Assembly: GCA_902788605.1 (NCBI GenBank)
Contig: CADAKX010000026.1
Span: 1 to 52,206 of the forward strand
Reading direction: 5' to 3'
From: an uncultured Prevotellaceae bacterium
Lineage (GTDB): Bacteria > Bacteroidota > Bacteroidia > Bacteroidales > Bacteroidaceae
DNA length: 52,206 nucleotides
Below are positions 15,286 to 25,026 of the stretch, piece after piece. The position numbers and the translations under genes are program-made. The notes beneath the pieces were generated by a model. That model had not been told where the DNA came from. It worked only from the letters and a program-made list of their open reading frames with translations, and ran no database searches. Each line of letters opens with the position of its first letter. Positions within the stretch are counted from its first letter, which is position 1.

Positions 15286-16812
15286 TTACTTCTTATAGCA
15301 CAAGAAAATCTGATTCACATCCTTCTGTGGCAATTTAGGAGTGAGCAAGCTCACCAGAAACACCACAGGGAAGCCCCCTAGCATAGCAATGGCACCACAG
15401 TTGATGGGGTTGATGGGATTGCCCATAAGCATGTTGACCACAGTGAGGCCCACACCCCAGGCAAAGCAAGCCCACACAGAGGCCGTGGTGACGCCACGCC
15501 AATAGAGTCCCAGCATGAACGGAGCCAGGAAGGCACCAGCCAGCGCACCCCATGAGATGCCCATGAGCTGGGCAATGAACGTAGGCGGATTGAGGGCGAT
15601 GAGCAGTGAGATGGCGATGAAGAAGACGATGAGCACACGCATGATGACCACCTTGCGACGCTCGATCTTCTCGGCCACCACATCGTCGATGGCACCCTCC
15701 TCCACCTCGCCGTCGAGCGACTTCTTATCGCGATAGATAAGGTCGAGGGTCATCGTTGACGATGAGGTGAGCACCAGCGAGGCCAGCGTCGACATAGAGG
15801 CACTCAGCACCAGCAGTACCACCAGGGCGATGAGCACATCGGGCAGGGTGACCAGCATGGCAGGCACGATAGAGTCGAAGGCTATCTTGCCATTGGCCCC
15901 AATCACTGGGTCGTAGAGTCGGCCGAAGCCACCAAGGAAATAACAGCCACCAGCCACGATAAAGGCAAAGACTGTAGAGATGATAGTGCCGCGTTTGATG
16001 GCGCTCTCGTCAGTAATGCTATAGAACTTACCAACCATCTGGGGCAAGCCCATCGTGCCTAATGACGTCAGCACCACCACGCCTAACAATCCCCATGGGT
16101 CTGGACCAAACCAGGAGGCAAACATGCCACTACCAACTTCGGTGGCACCATCGGCAGGCAATACGGCGAGTTTCGATACAGCCTCGCTTAGTCCGCCTTG
16201 TGCTGCGATGACTGCCACAATGACAGCCACGATGCCAAAGAGCATGATGATACCCTGAATGAAGTCGTTCATCGCTGTGGCCTTATAACCACCCAAGATG
16301 ACATAGACGGCTGTGAGGATGGCCATGATGACCACACAATACTCATAAGGAATGCCGAAGCCCATCTCAAACAGGGTTGAGATGCCTTTATAGACGCCTG
16401 CCGTATAGGGAATCAGGAAGACGAATGCGATGATAGAGGCCACCACACGCAGACCCTGGCTTTGGAAACGTGTGCCGAAGAAGTCGGGCATCGTGCGACT
16501 TTCGATATGCTGAGTCATCAGCTTGGTGCGTCGTCCCAGGAGTATCCAAGCCAAAAGGGAGCCGATGACGGCGTTGCCCACGCCAATCCAGGTACTCGAC
16601 AAGCCGTACTTCCAGCCAAACTGTCCAGCGTAGCCCACAAAGACTACTGCCGAGAAATAACTCGTGCCAAAGGCGAAGGCCGTGAGCCACGGGCCCACCG
16701 AGCGTCCGCCCAACACAAATCCATCCACACTGCTGGCCTGCTTGCGTGAGTAAAGACCCACGCCCACCATGACGACCAGGAATATAATCGTTAAAAGAAC
16801 TTTGATGATCAT
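15286..16812 (-). CDS. Sodium:solute symporter (SSS family)
   Basis: 508 aa, about 13 membrane spans. The N-terminus GLYSRKQASSVDGFVLGGRS followed by WLTAFAFGTSYFSAVVFVGY is characteristic of the SSS family (PutP/SglT fold), with SAMSTLASLVLTSSSTMTLD in the conserved sodium-site helix region. It imports an organic solute with sodium across the inner membrane; substrate not determined. It lies 38 bp downstream of a porin gene on the same strand, so porin and symporter may form an uptake pair for the same compound. Confidence 0.9.
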   Translation of the reverse strand: MIIKVLLTIIFLVVMVGVGLYSRKQASSVDGFVLGGRSVGPWLTAFAFGTSYFSAVVFVGYAGQFGWKYGLSSTWIGVGNAVIGSLLAWILLGRRTKLMTQHIESRTMPDFFGTRFQSQGLRVVASIIAFVFLIPYTAGVYKGISTLFEMGFGIPYEYCVVIMAILTAVYVILGGYKATAMNDFIQGIIMLFGIVAVIVAVIAAQGGLSEAVSKLAVLPADGATEVGSGMFASWFGPDPWGLLGVVVLTSLGTMGLPQMVGKFYSITDESAIKRGTIISTVFAFIVAGGCYFLGGFGRLYDPVIGANGKIAFDSIVPAMLVTLPDVLIALVVLLVLSASMSTLASLVLTSSSTMTLDLIYRDKKSLDGEVEEGAIDDVVAEKIERRKVVIMRVLIVFFIAISLLIALNPPTFIAQLMGISWGALAGAFLAPFMLGLYWRGVTTASVWACFAWGVGLTVVNMLMGNPINPINCGAIAMLGGFPVVFLVSLLTPKLPQKDVNQIFLCYKK

Positions 16813-16850
16813 GTTTTGTTATGACGTTATGTTGTTATTACGGGAGTTTC

Positions 16851-17908
16851 TTAGAATGCCACCTGTACCTGGGCCTGCAGCCAGTTGTAGTCTTTTGACG
16901 AGATGTTCTCGCCGCAGAGGCAGCGCGTGTATTGCAATTGTACGCGACACTTCTTATAGAACCAATACTGAAGTCCCAGCGTCAGGTTGGTCTGGTCCCA
17001 GCCTGCCACCTTGGTGTTGCGATCGAAGGTCTCGCCAGAGGCCACCACATCGAGGGCGTCGTAGACAGGGATGCACGTGGTGACATAGCCGCCACGACTG
17101 TTCACATCACCATCCTTACCACCCAGCCACTCAGCACGGATGCTGGCAGGACGGGCCTCCTTGTATTGTCCTGGGCGCTATAGCGATTGCGCTTGTAGTT
17201 CTGTCCCTTTCTGATGGTGTTCCAGGCGGCCGAGTCGACAGCATTGCCTGTGCCCAGATAGCCAGAGCCCACGATACGCAGGCCGTCGATGGGACGGAGT
17301 TCCAGTTTCGCAATAAGATCTTTCTGATTGTTCTGGTCCTTGCGATTGATGCCCTGGCCACTCATCAGCGCCAGCTCATAGTGCAAGGTGTTTTTAAAGA
17401 GGTCGCCAAAGACCATCAGGCCCTGGTCGCGACCATAGTTCACGCCATTCAACGGGTCAGGACCCTCGCCAGCCAGATAGAGCACGGCCTGCGAATAGAC
17501 ATCAATCAGTTCGAGTTGAGTGGGTGACATTGGGTTTTCCATGGTGTAGGAGTGCTTAAACTGTCCGAAGCGGACGGTCAGCGCGTTGTTCTTGGTCACG
17601 CGGTAGTCAGTATAGAATTCCTGCGGAACGCTCGAGAAGTCGTGCATAAAGAGGAACGACCATCGGTCTGTGATGCGGGCCTTGGCCCAGAGCAGTGTTC
17701 GTTTCAGGTTGTAGGAGTTGGTCTTCTGTCCACTGGGGTCTTGGTACGACCAGCCTGCTTGCGCATAGCCATTCAGTGTGATGCGACTGGTAAAGTCCTT
17801 CATCCAGTCGATGTCTGCATCCGACCTTTGTTGTCCCATTGCAGCTGTACTGCTAAAAACGGCCATCGTTACTGCGAGTGTTGCCGTCATCCATGTTTGT
17901 TTTTTCAT
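16851..17908 (-). pseudogene. Outer-membrane porin (OprO/OprP-like), frameshifted
   Basis: Two overlapping reading frames make one ~353-codon beta-barrel porin. The N-terminal part has a signal peptide (AAMGQQ) and porin segments such as ITLNGYAQAGWSYQ and TVRFGQFKHSYTMENPMSPT. It leaves the true frame near 17160 and ends at 17102. The correct frame resumes as EARPASIRAEWLGGKDGDV and runs to the terminal strand DYNWLQAQVQVAF at 16851, which ends in Phe as outer-membrane barrels do. A one-base deletion around 17158-17163 explains the break. It could be a real null allele or a sequencing error. Upstream of, and probably co-transcribed with, the symporter. Confidence 0.8.
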
Positions 17909-17957
17909 ACCGCGTTTAATACTATAGTTTTAGTTAAAATTTATGAAAATATCGATG

Positions 17958-17965
17958 CAAAGGTA
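17958..17965 (-). promoter_or_regulatory. -7 element for the porin-symporter operon
   Basis: TACCTTTG on the minus strand lies 49 bp upstream of the porin start. Confidence 0.55.
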
Positions 17966-18007
17966 GCGATTATTTTCGTTATGACAAAGAAATGGGCAAT
18001 AATTTCG

Positions 18008-18015
18008 TATCTTTG
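18008..18015 (+). promoter_or_regulatory. -7 element for the DUF2264 gene
   Basis: TATCTTTG followed by CA lies 29 nt before the ATG at 18045 and is divergent from the porin promoter. Confidence 0.6.
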
Positions 18016-18044
18016 CACCAATAAAACTAATAAAAACTATCAAA

Positions 18045-19319
18045 ATGAAACGAATTCTCTTACTATTATTTACTTTTTGCGCAGTTTTAGCTTTTACACC
18101 TGCGAATGCCAAGAAAAAACAAACCAAACAGCTGACAGAGCGTGAGTACTGGTGTCAGGAAGCTTGGAAAATGGCACAACCCGTCTTGGAGAACATGGCC
18201 AAGGGTGAGTTGCAGAAGAACATGAAGACTGAGTTCTCGCCCTCGTTTGACAATCGTAACCGTAAGGTGGTATATATGGAAACCTTTGGCCGACTGATGG
18301 CAGGTATTGCTCCTTGGCTGTCGTTGCCCGATGACGATACAGCAGAGGGACAGCAGCGTAGGCAGTTGCGCGAATGGGCGCTGGCTTCATATAAGAACTC
18401 CGTTGACCCTGACAGTCCAGACTATCTCTGCTGGGGCTCTGCTGGTCAGAACCTGGTGGATGCCGCCTATATTGCAGAGTCGTTTGTTCGAGGCTACGAT
18501 GCCCTGTGGGTGCCCCTCGACCAGGTGACGAAAGACCGTTATATCGCTGAGTTCAAGAAGCTTCGCAGCATCGAACCACCCTATACCAACTGGTTCCTTT
18601 TCTCTTCTGTCATCGAGAGTTTCATCGCTAAGGCCGCAGGATTGAAGGAGTATGACGACTTCCGCGTGATGATGACCATCCGCAAGGTGGAGGAATGGTA
18701 TGTGGGCGATGGCTGGTATGCCGATGGCCCCCACTTTGCCTTCGACTACTATTCGAGCTATGTCTTCCATTCGATGTTTCTGGAGACTCTGCAAAATATG
18801 ATTGACGCCAAGGCCAGTACGCGTTTGGAATACAAGAAGTATTACGACCGTGCCTTGAAACGAGCCCAGAAATACAGCATTATCCTTGAACGTTTCATCT
18901 CGCCAGAAGGCACGTTCCCTGTTGTTGGACGCTCCATTCCCTATCGTCTGGCAGCCTTGCAGCCCATGGCACTCATGGCCTGGTATCAGAAACTGCCCAA
19001 GGAACTGAGTAATGGTCAGGTGCGTGCTGCCTTGACACAGGTGATGCATCGCATGTATGACCAACAGAACAACTATAACGATGGTGGCTTCCTCACCATT
19101 GGCTTCTGTGGCCACCAGCCTGAGACGGCCGACTGGTATACCAATAACGGGTCGCTCTATCTGACCTCTCTCTCGTTGATGCCTTTGGGTCTGCCTGCCG
19201 ATCACGACTTCTGGACCTGTCCTGCTGAGCCTTGGACGCAGGTGAAAGCCTGGAACGGACAGCCCTTCCCCAAGGATCATCGTTGGGCAGATGACATACA
19301 GACCAAAGATCGCTATTAA
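18045..19319 (+). CDS. DUF2264 domain-containing secreted protein
   Basis: 424 aa with a signal peptide ending near ANA (residue 22). DUF2264 signatures are the early NRKVVYMETFGRLMAGIAPW, then PPYTNWFLFSSVIESF, YVGDGWYADGPHFAFDYYSS and a late EGTFPVVGRSIPYRLAAL. The family has an alpha/alpha toroid resembling polysaccharide lyase/hydrolase folds, and is often linked to pectin or glycosaminoglycan use, but activity has not been shown for this group as far as I know. Monocistronic, closed by a strong terminator. Confidence 0.85.
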   Translation: MKRILLLLFTFCAVLAFTPANAKKKQTKQLTEREYWCQEAWKMAQPVLENMAKGELQKNMKTEFSPSFDNRNRKVVYMETFGRLMAGIAPWLSLPDDDTAEGQQRRQLREWALASYKNSVDPDSPDYLCWGSAGQNLVDAAYIAESFVRGYDALWVPLDQVTKDRYIAEFKKLRSIEPPYTNWFLFSSVIESFIAKAAGLKEYDDFRVMMTIRKVEEWYVGDGWYADGPHFAFDYYSSYVFHSMFLETLQNMIDAKASTRLEYKKYYDRALKRAQKYSIILERFISPEGTFPVVGRSIPYRLAALQPMALMAWYQKLPKELSNGQVRAALTQVMHRMYDQQNNYNDGGFLTIGFCGHQPETADWYTNNGSLYLTSLSLMPLGLPADHDFWTCPAEPWTQVKAWNGQPFPKDHRWADDIQTKDRY

Positions 19320-19323
19320 GCAT

Positions 19324-19364
19324 AAAAAAGTTGGAGAACCTCAGTAAGGCTCTCCAACTTTTTT
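19324..19364. terminator. Bidirectional terminator between convergent genes
   Basis: A 14-bp stem (19324-19337 with 19351-19364) has an A6 run on one side and T6 on the other, so it serves both the DUF2264 gene and the convergent DUF3332 gene. Confidence 0.85.
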
Positions 19365-19378
19365 ATTGATAGCTCTTG

Positions 19379-19927
19379 TTAACGCAGAGCGTAGCAGTTC
19401 TCGTTATAAACAGCCTCGCGAACCTGCATCAGTCCAGCCTCGTCGTTGCTGACAGTCAGCTTCTCACCGTTCTGCAGAGTAGCCTGGATAGTACCATCAG
19501 CATTGAAACGGATAATCTCCTTGGTGATGCCGTTCTGAGTCATTGACCAAGAGTCGTTCTGGTCGTTATGGATGAAGAGGGTCTTCTCGCCAGTGGGAGA
19601 CTTCACCTCGTAACCGTTCTTCAGAGTCTTGATGGCATAGTAGCGGCCGTCCTGTCCCATCACGGTCTTCACCTGACCAGCAGCCATAGGATTGCTGCCT
19701 GTCCAGAACTCGATGGTGTTGAGAACGACAGAGTCAACGAAGAGGCAGATACCACCCACGATGGGCTGGAGGATAAAGCCTACGATACCATTGACATACT
19801 TGTTGCTGGTCATGTTGCACTGCCACTTCTCATACTTGTTGAAGAGGCTGAATGAACCAATACACGAACTGCACAGGAAACTACCTGCCAGCAGCACACA
19901 GGCTGCGCTTAAACTAATCTTCTTCAT
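19379..19927 (-). CDS. DUF3332 family lipoprotein
   Basis: 182 aa. Lipoprotein signal with lipobox LCSSC (Cys22), then IGSFSLFNKYEKWQ and VNGIVGFILQPIVGGICLFV with DSVVLNTIEFWTGSNPM, the characteristic DUF3332 core with a hydrophobic span. The C-terminal ~85 residues form a beta-rich repeat-like domain (GQDGRYYAIKTLKNGYEVKS). Function unknown; DUF3332 proteins are common in Bacteroidetes envelopes. Monocistronic. Confidence 0.82.
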   Translation of the reverse strand: MKKISLSAACVLLAGSFLCSSCIGSFSLFNKYEKWQCNMTSNKYVNGIVGFILQPIVGGICLFVDSVVLNTIEFWTGSNPMAAGQVKTVMGQDGRYYAIKTLKNGYEVKSPTGEKTLFIHNDQNDSWSMTQNGITKEIIRFNADGTIQATLQNGEKLTVSNDEAGLMQVREAVYNENCYALR

Positions 19928-19959
19928 ATCTTTAGTTTATTTAAAGGTTTAATTCGTGG

Positions 19960-19967
19960 CAAATTTA
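19960..19967 (-). promoter_or_regulatory. -7 element for the DUF3332 gene
   Basis: TAAATTTG on the minus strand lies 32 bp upstream of the start. Confidence 0.45.
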
Positions 19968-19987
19968 AGCATTTTCTAGGAAACCAC

Positions 19988-22900
19988 CTACAGTTTTGTC
20001 GAAAAATTATCAATAAGTTGTCGTAATAAGGCGTTGTGGATCAATATCCGTGTGTTGCCAACCATCAACATCTGGCGTCGTGCACGCGTCAGAGCCACGT
20101 TGAGTTTGCGGTCTACCACCTGTCCCTCGTCATCGACAAAGGTGCTTGCCGTCAGGAAGTCCAGCTGATAGAGTCGGTTGATGCCAAAGTCATAGATGAT
20201 GACGTCGCGTTGCGAACCCTGATAACGCTCTACGGTGTCAATGGCGACATCGGGAAGGGCCTCGCGGATGGCAGCAATCTGTTTGCGATAGGTTACGATG
20301 ATGCCGAGGGTCTTTTGAGGGTTGAACTTATCACCATAGAAGCGACGGATGCGCAGGGCTAGGTCAATGACCATCGACGAGTTGCCGTCAAAGAAGGCCA
20401 TACGCCGACTCTTTAGAATCTCGTCCAACTTGTCTTGAGCAGGCAGGTCGTAGTTCAATGCCTTTTCTTGCTGATGGGGCAGGGGTACAGGTGTAAGCCA
20501 CGGACCATAGAAATGCTGACCAGCAAACTCTGCCACTTCGGGGTGCATGCGTCCTTGGTGGGTCAGCGTTCCGATGAATTGGCTACGGCCTTGCGCACAC
20601 TCCCAGTTGTATAGGCGCTGGAATAACGACTGGCGACAATCGGACAGCCCGATGGCCTGCAGGAGAGGGTCCTCCACGCGAGTCTCCTCTGGGTTCTGCT
20701 GTACCACAGCAGGCAACTGCTTGTGGTCGCCAATGAGTACGAAACGATCTATCTGGTCGCTACTCAGCAAGCCAATCAATCCTGGTTCCAACACCTGTGA
20801 GGCCTCATCGACGATGGCCAGCGAGAAGTGACGGCCCGATAGCAGGAAGGGGCGTGCCTGCATCATCGAAGTGGTGCCTACGAGGATGCGCTCGTCATTG
20901 GCCAGTCCTGCCTCCTCGAGCATCGAGCGAATCTCATCCACAGCCCTGTTGGTGTAGGCCATGAGGAGGATAGAAGGGGTAGGGGTGGGAGATGAGTTGT
21001 GGGAGGCCAGTTCTTCCTCTATGATGAAGCGGAGAGCCATCGATGTCTTGCCTGTGCCTGGAGGACCCACCAATAGGAAATAGTCGCGCGCTTGCTTTAC
21101 CTTGAGCACGATGTCGTCGTAATGGGGATTATATGCCCTTGAGAGCGTGAGTGAGGTGTCGGCCTTAGGTGCCCTTTGTCCCAGCAACAAGTCCTTTTTG
21201 TGCTGTGAGGCCAGTATAAACTGGTGCAAGCCACGGATATTACTGTTGGTTCCCACATCGCTGCCACCATGCTCTACTGCCCAAAGGCGGTCTGACACAC
21301 AGAAGATGTCAGGGGTCTGCTGTCCATCGTTCAAGAGGATGATGACCTGTCCATCGCGGAAGTCTTTGATAGAGCCCTTATAGAGAATGCTCTTCCTGAC
21401 GTCAGGTGTGTCTGTATATTGATAGAGATAGACCATGTCGCCAGTGCGGAAGTTGAGGGTTCCCAACGGAGAACCGTTGGGAACGGTGACGAAACGCAGG
21501 GTGATGTGGTCGAAGCCCCCATCGGGGTCGGTTTTCTCCTGCGCCACAATGTTCAGTGGCATGATGATATTGCCCTGCTCCTGCTTTTCGCTGAGAGGCT
21601 GAAGCCACAGGTCACTATTACAACCACCAGCATGATGCAAAGTCTGTTCGCTGCTGCCCAACTTCTGTGCCCGTTGCTCACGATAGACGAAGGTCATCAT
21701 GCGCTCATAGTAGGCACGCTCCAGGGGTTTGAGGTTTGAGAGTTGAGACCTGAGGGTTTCAATCTCTGGCAGGATATAATGGTGGAAATAGCCATCGCGG
21801 GTTATACCTTTATATATAATGTCGGCATTGAGCAAGGGCACGATGCGTCCGAAACCATCACGGGCGATGAGCAATTCAGTGGCCACGATCTGGTTGCGCA
21901 GGCGGATGGCCTCGCGAAACAACGTGCGATAGTAGTTGACTGCCACCAGCCCCTTTTCGGGAGCATAGCGTGAATACAGCAGACGGGTGTCCACCTGACT
22001 GTCGCTCTTGTCGAAGTTATAGCGTAGGATGCCATAGTAGAGCAGCAACTGCACATAGTGGTTCTCCAGTTGCAGGCCGTGGGCATCGTGACTCTGATAC
22101 TCAATCTTCTGGTTCTTGCCCGATTTCTGCTCCACCAACAGCCCCATGTCAGCAGTCATCAGGTCGACACGTCCCTGAAGGCCCAGCTTTTCGCAAACGA
22201 AAGAGGGCTCAAGGAGGTAGGAACGATAGGCTGGTGCAAGAATCTTCACAGCTTCGCGGATGTTTTTCATCTGTTCGGCAGCCATCAGTTCGAACTTCTC
22301 TTGGTTGAAGTCGACGCAGGCCGCAAAGAGTTCTGCCTGTTCGCGATAAGAGCGTTGGAGCGACTGCTGGAGGGTGACCTCAGGATTGTGGATGATATCA
22401 TCGAGAGCCGTGCCTGCGAAGTTACCTAAGAGGATGGCCTGTGTGTTGAGACGTGGCTTCAGCCGGCTGACAGTATAGAGCAACGGATGATGGCCATAGG
22501 CTGTGAAGCAGGCAGCAAGCGATGAGATGTCGAGCATGAAGTCGGGCTCGACAACGATGAGGCCAGGCGTTATCACGGTGTTGGAGGACAGATGGCAGTC
22601 CAGAAGGTTGAGTTGCATACCTTCGCGCAGCACCTTTTGCAGATAGGCAAAATCGCGTCCGCCCTCTGTGTTGGCATAGTCAACGATCACCTCTCCCTCC
22701 TCCGTATCGGCTGTTATCGTGGATGAGTCAAACGAACGCACGATGCAACGGATATAACGCTTGTCAATGCTGAGTTGTGAGGACTGGGGCTGAAGGTTGA
22801 CAGGCAGCAGTTCTAACAGACTGCCTGGCACATCCTCGTGGAAGACGGCAGAGATAAGTAGAGTTACTGCCCGTAAATCGTAGTACCACTCCTCGCGAGA

Positions 22901-23146
22901 CAACGTTTCTCTGCCATTGGTATGATGGCGTGCCTGTTGGATGGCCCATTTCTGAGCAGACTTCAACCCATAGTGCTTGCACACGAAGTCCACCTGCGAG
23001 AAGATGTTGCCAAAGGTGCCACCCTGCGAGCGACAGCCCTCGGCAGCAGCCAGCGAGATCACCTCGTGCAATTGTCGGAGGTTCGACACAGAGGGCTCGC
23101 CTGTTGCCAGTTCCTGAATAATATCGTATAGATCCTTTGCTGTCAT
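19988..23146 (-). CDS. Dna2/UPF1-like SF1 helicase with PD-(D/E)XK nuclease domain
   Basis: 1052 aa from the ATG at 23146, whose ATGA overlaps the stop of the preceding helicase gene. The N-terminal half contains a RecB/Cas4-type nuclease signature: LLEPSFVCEKLGLQGRVDLM (motif Glu and Asp), LLVEQKSGK (ExK) and HYVQLLLYYGIL (QxxxY). The C-terminal half is an SF1B helicase with Walker A VGPPGTGKTSMAL, Walker B LAIVDEAS, GDHKQLPAVV, DTVERYQGSQRDVIIYDFGI and a final NVALTRARRQMLMVGN. The Fe-S cysteine cluster of Dna2/Cas4 is not evident. A 5'-flap or DNA-end processing role is inferred from this domain pair. Co-transcribed with a second UPF1-like helicase. Confidence 0.85.
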   Translation of the reverse strand: MTAKDLYDIIQELATGEPSVSNLRQLHEVISLAAAEGCRSQGGTFGNIFSQVDFVCKHYGLKSAQKWAIQQARHHTNGRETLSREEWYYDLRAVTLLISAVFHEDVPGSLLELLPVNLQPQSSQLSIDKRYIRCIVRSFDSSTITADTEEGEVIVDYANTEGGRDFAYLQKVLREGMQLNLLDCHLSSNTVITPGLIVVEPDFMLDISSLAACFTAYGHHPLLYTVSRLKPRLNTQAILLGNFAGTALDDIIHNPEVTLQQSLQRSYREQAELFAACVDFNQEKFELMAAEQMKNIREAVKILAPAYRSYLLEPSFVCEKLGLQGRVDLMTADMGLLVEQKSGKNQKIEYQSHDAHGLQLENHYVQLLLYYGILRYNFDKSDSQVDTRLLYSRYAPEKGLVAVNYYRTLFREAIRLRNQIVATELLIARDGFGRIVPLLNADIIYKGITRDGYFHHYILPEIETLRSQLSNLKPLERAYYERMMTFVYREQRAQKLGSSEQTLHHAGGCNSDLWLQPLSEKQEQGNIIMPLNIVAQEKTDPDGGFDHITLRFVTVPNGSPLGTLNFRTGDMVYLYQYTDTPDVRKSILYKGSIKDFRDGQVIILLNDGQQTPDIFCVSDRLWAVEHGGSDVGTNSNIRGLHQFILASQHKKDLLLGQRAPKADTSLTLSRAYNPHYDDIVLKVKQARDYFLLVGPPGTGKTSMALRFIIEEELASHNSSPTPTPSILLMAYTNRAVDEIRSMLEEAGLANDERILVGTTSMMQARPFLLSGRHFSLAIVDEASQVLEPGLIGLLSSDQIDRFVLIGDHKQLPAVVQQNPEETRVEDPLLQAIGLSDCRQSLFQRLYNWECAQGRSQFIGTLTHQGRMHPEVAEFAGQHFYGPWLTPVPLPHQQEKALNYDLPAQDKLDEILKSRRMAFFDGNSSMVIDLALRIRRFYGDKFNPQKTLGIIVTYRKQIAAIREALPDVAIDTVERYQGSQRDVIIYDFGINRLYQLDFLTASTFVDDEGQVVDRKLNVALTRARRQMLMVGNTRILIHNALLRQLIDNFSTKL

Positions 23147-25020
23147 TTGTCTTGTTTCAGTGAGGAGACATAGTCCCACAGCTTCCTGTAGAACGGGTGA
23201 CGGGTCATCGTCTGCCTGTCTCCCAGGATGATGAGTTTCATGCGAGCGCGAGTAATGGCCACGTTCATGCGGCGCAGGTCGCGAAGGAAGCCTATCTGTC
23301 CATCGTCGTTAGAGCGCACCAGCGAGATGACGATGATGTCGCGTTCCTGTCCCTGGAAGCCATCAACGGTGTTGACGCTGATGCGGGTGCGGAAGGGCTT
23401 CAGCCATTCCTTCTTGCGTATCTGTGAGCGCAGATACTGCACCTGGGCACGATAGGGCGAGATGATACCCACATCGAGACGCTCGTCCAGGATGCGCTGC
23501 TTGCCAATGAGTTCGAAGTAGGCCTGCAGCGAGAGTAGCGTGAGTTCGGCCTCGGTTTTGTTGACGCGTCCAAACGACTCGCCCACAAACTCCTCCTTAC
23601 CTTCGTATAAAGAGGTGTCTATCCACGTCATTGGCAGATCGAGGTCCAGGATGCTGCGATGCTGTACTTCTGGGGCAGCAATCATCCGGTTGTGATAGAA
23701 CCAGTCTGACGAGAACCTCATGATATCCTCGTGCATGCGATACTGGATGCGGAGCAGCGTCACCACCTCGGGCTTTTGCTCGGCAATACGCTCCATCAGT
23801 GTGCGTCCCAAACCTCCTTTCAGGGCTTCATAGCACTTCACTGTGGGAGGCAGCTGACAATGGTCGCCAGCCAGGATGACGCGTCCGGCCCTGCGGATGG
23901 GAATCCAGCAGGCTGCCTCAAGGGCCTGGGCAGCCTCGTCGATGAAGAGCGTGCCAAACTTCATGCCGTCGAGCAGTCGGTTGGCCGAGCCCACCAGTGT
24001 GCAGGCGATGACGCGTGCCTCGCCAAAGAGTTCAGCATTGATGCGTATCTCGAGTTCTGTGGCACGACTCTTCAGTCGGTCCATCTTCTGGTGCCAGTTG
24101 TCTGTGCGCTTGCGCTGACTGCGCAACTCGCGTATATTCTTGCGGATGGCCCATAGCTGGGGATAGTCGGGATGGGCCTCGAAACGGCGTTCATAGGTAA
24201 ACGACAGCATCTTGTCGTCCACACGCACAGGATTGCCAATGCGCAAGACGTTAAGACCGCGGTCTACCAGTTTCTCGCTAATCCAGTCGACAGCCATATT
24301 ACTTTGGGCGCACACCAGCACCTGACTCTCACGTCGCAGCGTCTCGTAGATGGCCTCGACCAGGGTTGTTGTCTTGCCTGTGCCTGGAGGACCGTGAACG
24401 ATGGCCACATCCTTGGCTCGCAGAACCTCGTTGACAGCATGCTGCTGGGTGGCGTTCAGATACGAAAAGCCCATGTCGGGAAACGAGAAGGTCTCGGCCT
24501 TCTGCTTGGAATAGAAAAGGTCGCGCAGATAGGCCAGACGCCCTTTGGCGCGCATTGTCCTGTCGAGTGCTTCGAACATCAGGCGATAGGAGGTCTCGTC
24601 GAAGAAGAGTTGCACGCCCAGCTGTCCGTCTGAAATCTGGAGGTCGGCCACAGAAAAGCCATCGGGTACAGTAATCACCATCCTGTCGCCATCGACATAG
24701 CTCACCGTACCTGTGGCAGAGAAGAAACGAATGGTCTTCTCGTGCTGCACAAAGAACTGCACGGGGCGCCCATACTCGAAATTATGATCGGTATCATCGT
24801 CAGGTTGGCGAAACACCTCTACGCAGTATTGGTTCAGCGAGTTGAAATACGACTTGCCCACTCGCAGGGGCATCCAGGCATCGCCACGCTTCACTCGGCG
24901 CAACATGCCCTGGGCCTCGGTCTGCTGCTGAAAGGCGCGCTTCTCCTCGTCGTACTCCATTTGTAGCAAGGTGCGTTGGCGCTGTAGTTCTAATATAGGT
25001 GATGATATCTCTGTACTCAT
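23143..25020 (-). CDS. UPF1/IGHMBP2-like SF1B helicase
   Basis: 625 aa. A beta-barrel-like N-terminal region (GDAWMPLRVGKSYFNSLNQ) precedes the helicase core. Core motifs are VHGPPGTGKTTTLVEA, LFIDEAAQALEAACW, AGDHCQLPPTV, LRIQYRMHEDIM, NTVDGFQGQERDIIVISLVR and MNVAITRARMKLIILGD. These define the SF1B 5'-3' group that includes eukaryotic SMUBP2/IGHMBP2, acting on DNA or RNA. The start is 6 nt after the stop of the RluA-family gene, and the end overlaps the nuclease-helicase by 4 bp (ATGA), so the three genes form one operon. Confidence 0.88.
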   Translation of the reverse strand: MSTEISSPILELQRQRTLLQMEYDEEKRAFQQQTEAQGMLRRVKRGDAWMPLRVGKSYFNSLNQYCVEVFRQPDDDTDHNFEYGRPVQFFVQHEKTIRFFSATGTVSYVDGDRMVITVPDGFSVADLQISDGQLGVQLFFDETSYRLMFEALDRTMRAKGRLAYLRDLFYSKQKAETFSFPDMGFSYLNATQQHAVNEVLRAKDVAIVHGPPGTGKTTTLVEAIYETLRRESQVLVCAQSNMAVDWISEKLVDRGLNVLRIGNPVRVDDKMLSFTYERRFEAHPDYPQLWAIRKNIRELRSQRKRTDNWHQKMDRLKSRATELEIRINAELFGEARVIACTLVGSANRLLDGMKFGTLFIDEAAQALEAACWIPIRRAGRVILAGDHCQLPPTVKCYEALKGGLGRTLMERIAEQKPEVVTLLRIQYRMHEDIMRFSSDWFYHNRMIAAPEVQHRSILDLDLPMTWIDTSLYEGKEEFVGESFGRVNKTEAELTLLSLQAYFELIGKQRILDERLDVGIISPYRAQVQYLRSQIRKKEWLKPFRTRISVNTVDGFQGQERDIIVISLVRSNDDGQIGFLRDLRRMNVAITRARMKLIILGDRQTMTRHPFYRKLWDYVSSLKQDK

Positions 25021-25026
25021 AATGAA

